Position numbers and translations under genes: made by a program. Below, piece by piece: positions 13,901 through 15,295 of a stretch of 15,295 nucleotides of DNA. The stretch is from Bacteroidetes bacterium UBA5697 (lineage in GTDB: Bacteria > Bacteroidota > Bacteroidia > B-17B0 > Aurantibacillaceae): assembly GCA_002420145.1 (NCBI GenBank), contig DIHL01000093.1, positions 1 through 15,295 of the forward strand, given 5' to 3'. Position 1 is the first letter of the stretch, and every line of letters starts with the position of its first letter. The notes under the pieces were generated by a model. That model was not told where the DNA came from. It made no database searches and saw nothing but the letters and a program-made list of their open reading frames with translations.

Positions 13901-15295
13901 ATTAACATTTACAGTATTTGATAAAACACATGATCCATTTATTGATTGAACAGTATATATTGTTGAAACCGTTGGAGATGCTATTGGATTTGAAATATTA
14001 GAAGCTGATAATGATGCAGAAGGTGACCAAGTATAATTAATTCCTCCTGAAGCGTTTAATTGTAATGTATTACCTAAACAAATAGCTGTTGAACTTGGAG
14101 TTGCATTTAGTGTGCCATTAATAATCGTTAATAGAGCATCGCTTAAATCTAACGTAGTTAACGTTGTTGCTGATTGAACTCTTAACAATACATTACTTGA
14201 ATTAATCGTATTTGGAACAACCCAATTATAACTGTGCGTTGAAGTTGTATAGTTTGCAACTATTGATGTCCAAGAAGAACCACTATTAATTGAATATGCC
14301 AAATTATAAGAACCAGTAGACAATGCATCCGTCCAATTAATCGTATATGTAGAACATCCTTTTAAAGTATCTCCTCCATTAGGATTTGATAAAGTAATTG
14401 CAGGAGGTGTATTTTGAATAATAAATACTTGATCACTTGTATCTGTTTTACAAGTATTGATATTATCTCTAACTATTATTCTACAGTTATTAGAAACTGT
14501 TGCTGGTACAGTCCATGAATATGTATTAATAGATGTGTTATATCCCATCACAATATTCGTATAAGATGCTCCTCCATTAGTTGAATAGAAAATATCATAA
14601 ATATTTGAAATACCATCGGATTGCCATTTAATTGGGTATACAGTTCCCACTTGCATTACTCCTCCAAAATTAGGTTGAATGATAGTTACTGGTTTTGTTA
14701 TCGTAAACACATTATCGCTTTGATCACCATATGAAGTTGCTGAAACTGGAGTCACTCTTACTCTAACCTGAGAGCTTGGTGTGTTTGGTATACTCCAATT
14801 GTAAGTAGCAGGATTAGCATTTGAAACCCAATTATTAACAATAGTAGTCCACGTACTTCCATTATTAATACTATACTCTATTAAATAAGTATTCCATGCG
14901 GGAGAACGATCAAATGTAATTGATGTCACAGTACATCCTCCCCAAATTGTAACTCCATTATCGCCATTAGGAGTAATAACAGTAACTGCTGGTTTAATAG
15001 TAAAAGTAGCATTACTAACATCATTTACTGTAACACTTGTACTATTGCTAGCTCGCACTAAACATAATGTACTAGAAACATTTGGCACGGTCCAGTTATA
15101 TGAACCATTATTGGAAGCTCCTGTCGTTATGGTTGTCCAACTTGTTCCATTATTCAACGAGTACTCTAATCGAACACTCGTGAAAAAAGTCGCCGCATTC
15201 CATGTTATTACATAATTTGTTCCTGAATACAGAATCTCACCACCATTTGGAGTTATTAATATTGGCTGTGCTGGTGTTATCGTAAAAGTTGAATT
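10694..15295 (-). CDS. Giant T9SS-secreted multidomain repeat surface protein (5' end outside window)
   Basis: The frame is open from the right edge to the stop at 10694, giving at least 1533 residues; the true start lies beyond 15295. In order it contains four modules of about 96 aa resembling the Kre9/Knh1-like family (15295 to about 14120), four Ig/PKD-like modules (about 14120-13100), ten Ig-like repeats of about 71 aa (13099-10961), and a C-terminal type A sorting domain (about 10925-10697) ending MITKKIIKE. The composition is dominated by Ser, Thr, Asn and Val, as in extracellular adhesins. The protein should be exported by Sec and then T9SS, and anchored or released after cleavage of the tail. 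No enzyme domain is visible in the part seen. A TTG at 15157 could be taken as a start, but the same repeat continues upstream of it, so it is internal. Adhesion or biofilm function is inference. Confidence 0.93.
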   Translation of the reverse strand, partial: NSTFTITPAQPILITPNGGEILYSGTNYVITWNAATFFTSVRLEYSLNNGTSWTTITTGASNNGSYNWTVPNVSSTLCLVRASNSTSVTVNDVSNATFTIKPAVTVITPNGDNGVTIWGGCTVTSITFDRSPAWNTYLIEYSINNGSTWTTIVNNWVSNANPATYNWSIPNTPSSQVRVRVTPVSATSYGDQSDNVFTITKPVTIIQPNFGGVMQVGTVYPIKWQSDGISNIYDIFYSTNGGASYTNIVMGYNTSINTYSWTVPATVSNNCRIIVRDNINTCKTDTSDQVFIIQNTPPAITLSNPNGGDTLKGCSTYTINWTDALSTGSYNLAYSINSGSSWTSIVANYTTSTHSYNWVVPNTINSSNVLLRVQSATTLTTLDLSDALLTIINGTLNATPSSTAICLGNTLQLNASGGINYTWSPSASLSASNISNPIASPTVSTIYTVQSINGSCVLSNTVNVNVSPAGAPVGVSIAASPSNSVCPGTLITFTTSISNGGVTPTYQWFVNGASNGITSATYTTNTLSNNDVVSCLVTSDLSCVSNNPALSNSVTVSIVSGQTPSVTVSASPSNTICPGTLVTFSANPVFGGTTPTYVWKLNGVTVGGSSATYTNNTLANGNTVSVIMTSNASCLSTTTATSIPMAIVVNTTPAVPSSISGNTVVCANSSYTYSTAAVSGATSYNWILPSGWVGSSTTNTITVTTLTNGGVVSVQASNACGTSSTRILSVSMTAPNVSITGASSVCFGSSAILTATGSATSYTWSTTQTSNTISVSPTITTTYSVTGTDAIGCQNSASKTVTVNALPIISVTSPTICGGATATITASGASTYTWNTGAVGVNIVVTPSITTIYTVAGTSSLSCVGTSTTSVNVGSTPSISVNTATICAGASATLVASGVTTYTWNTGATTSSIIVTPTTTTVYSVSGQQSGCTTIASQTSTVVVNALPTISITANSSSICVGQSSDLTVSGSVTSYTWNTSATTSSITVSPTVTTVYSVTGNDANGCQNTVTKNIVVNALPIISVTSSTVCAGGTTTVSASGASTYTWNTGAVGSDLVVSPSVNTDYTVTGTSSQGCANTGTTSITVGALPTISLNTATVCAGSSATLTASGVTSYTWNTSETTSSIVVTPTSTSVYTVSGNLAGCSVVVSNTTSVNVNSLPTISISASNSVICEGQTSDLIFSGSVSSYTWNTSATTPSITVSPLITTTYSVLGTDVNGCENSASSVITVNSLPILSVVNSTICAGGTATVSVSGASTYSWSTGATGSDLIVSPTANTDYTVTGTSAFGCVNTETASVTITTTPSISVNSVTLCSGNTATLTATGVSSYSWNTGENTASINVSPSSSTVYTVSGFAAGCSLQVTETATVEVIASPTVSAISSNTLLCVGQTATLTASGANTYTWSTTGNGSSIVVSPSATVDYTVTGEAGNGCVNSSVITQSVSPCTGISNAGQFDEELNVYPNPFKDLFTINYSSSIGIKLTVVNALGAAVFETEMKGGKAEVNMLNQASGIYFIKIHSQEGMITKKIIKE
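10961..13099 (-). repeat. Ten Ig-like coding repeats with a 642-nt higher-order period
   Basis: Ten repeats share the core C-x-G, then ASG, YTWNT, VSPT, Y-x-V-x-G and G-C. The Trp codons of the YTW core fall at 13004, 12794, 12584, 12362, 12152, 11942, 11720, 11510, 11300 and 11081. Successive spacings are 210, 210, 222, 210, 210, 222, 210, 210 and 219 nt. Three repeat types therefore alternate (X, Y, Z) and the whole set recurs every 642 nt three times, followed by one extra X-like copy. Type X is marked by SITxxxSSxC and a DxxGCxNS ending, type Y by ALPIISVTS and GAxGSDLVV, type Z by SISVNTAT and GxxAGC. Each repeat has exactly two Cys at the same places. Confidence 0.93.
13100..14119 (-). 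repeat. Four heterogeneous Ig/PKD-like modules
   Basis: The first module, about 75 aa, has ICLGNTLQLNASGG and a YTWSPS core. The next two, about 85-90 aa each, are clear duplicates: both read SIAASPSNSVCPGTLITF or VSASPSNTICPGTLVTF, then a TPTYxW core and SATYTxNTLxN. The fourth has SSISGNTVVCANSSYTY and SYNWILPSGW, like a PKD-type domain. They link the N-terminal Kre9-like modules with the regular array. Confidence 0.8.
14120..15295 (-). repeat. Four Kre9/Knh1-like modules of about 96 aa
   Basis: Each module reads roughly PNGG, a short turn, ITW, then YSxNNGxSWTTI, YxWxVPN and VRV, ending in DxSxxFTI. The aromatic position of the SW or SY core lies at 15137, 14849, 14561 and 14270, a spacing of 288, 288 and 291 nt. 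The first module is complete within the window only up to the right edge, and more copies may lie beyond. The resemblance to the Kre9/Knh1 family (often seen in Bacteroidota surface proteins) is from motif memory. Confidence 0.75.

Noticed and set aside
15155..15157. TTG as start codon of the giant surface protein
   Set aside because: The same frame stays open to the right edge and encodes the front part of the same module (PNGG, ITW, LEYS), so the TTG is an internal Leu codon.

Overview
The window is AT-rich DNA from a member of the Bacteroidota, most likely a flavobacterium-like lineage. The evidence is a type IX secretion (T9SS) C-terminal sorting domain on a giant surface protein, a TAnnTTTG-type promoter box in front of the tRNA gene, no encoded CCA on that tRNA, no obvious Shine-Dalgarno sequences, and long stretches of Ig-like surface repeats. 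The genus cannot be told from what is visible.

Region 1 (1-5429, all minus strand) is a surface-polysaccharide cluster read right to left. It runs ABC-2 permease (Wzm-like), ATPase with a C-terminal cargo domain (Wzt-like), GT-B glycosyltransferase with a degenerate catalytic motif, zinc-ribbon SAM methyltransferase, GT4 glycosyltransferase, and the first 44 codons of a GT2 glycosyltransferase cut by the window edge. Spacing is tight (a TAATG overlap, then gaps of 27, 4, 32 and 21 nt), so it is probably one operon. It would build a glycan on the inner face of the cytoplasmic membrane and export it through the two-component ABC transporter.

Region 2 (5430-6456) is a switch region. A divergent intergenic strip with a large dyad separates the polysaccharide operon from a lone 145-aa gene of unknown function on the plus strand. 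After that gene come a hairpin-rich strip with terminators and a tRNA-Ser(GCU) gene on the minus strand with its own promoter and terminator.

Region 3 (6457-10644, plus strand) is a three-gene peptide-uptake operon: a lipoprotein solute-binding protein (family 5) and two inner-membrane permeases, both with unusually large insertions. The two ATPases expected for such a transporter are not in the window. A strong bidirectional terminator closes the operon.

Region 4 (10694-15295, minus strand, running off the right edge) encodes at least 1533 residues of a T9SS-exported repeat protein. It has four Kre9/Knh1-like modules, four Ig/PKD-like modules, ten further Ig-like repeats of about 71 aa, and a type A sorting tail. 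The ten repeats follow a three-domain pattern that recurs every 642 nt, the most striking structure in the window. I see no defence system, CRISPR array, transposase or integrase here.
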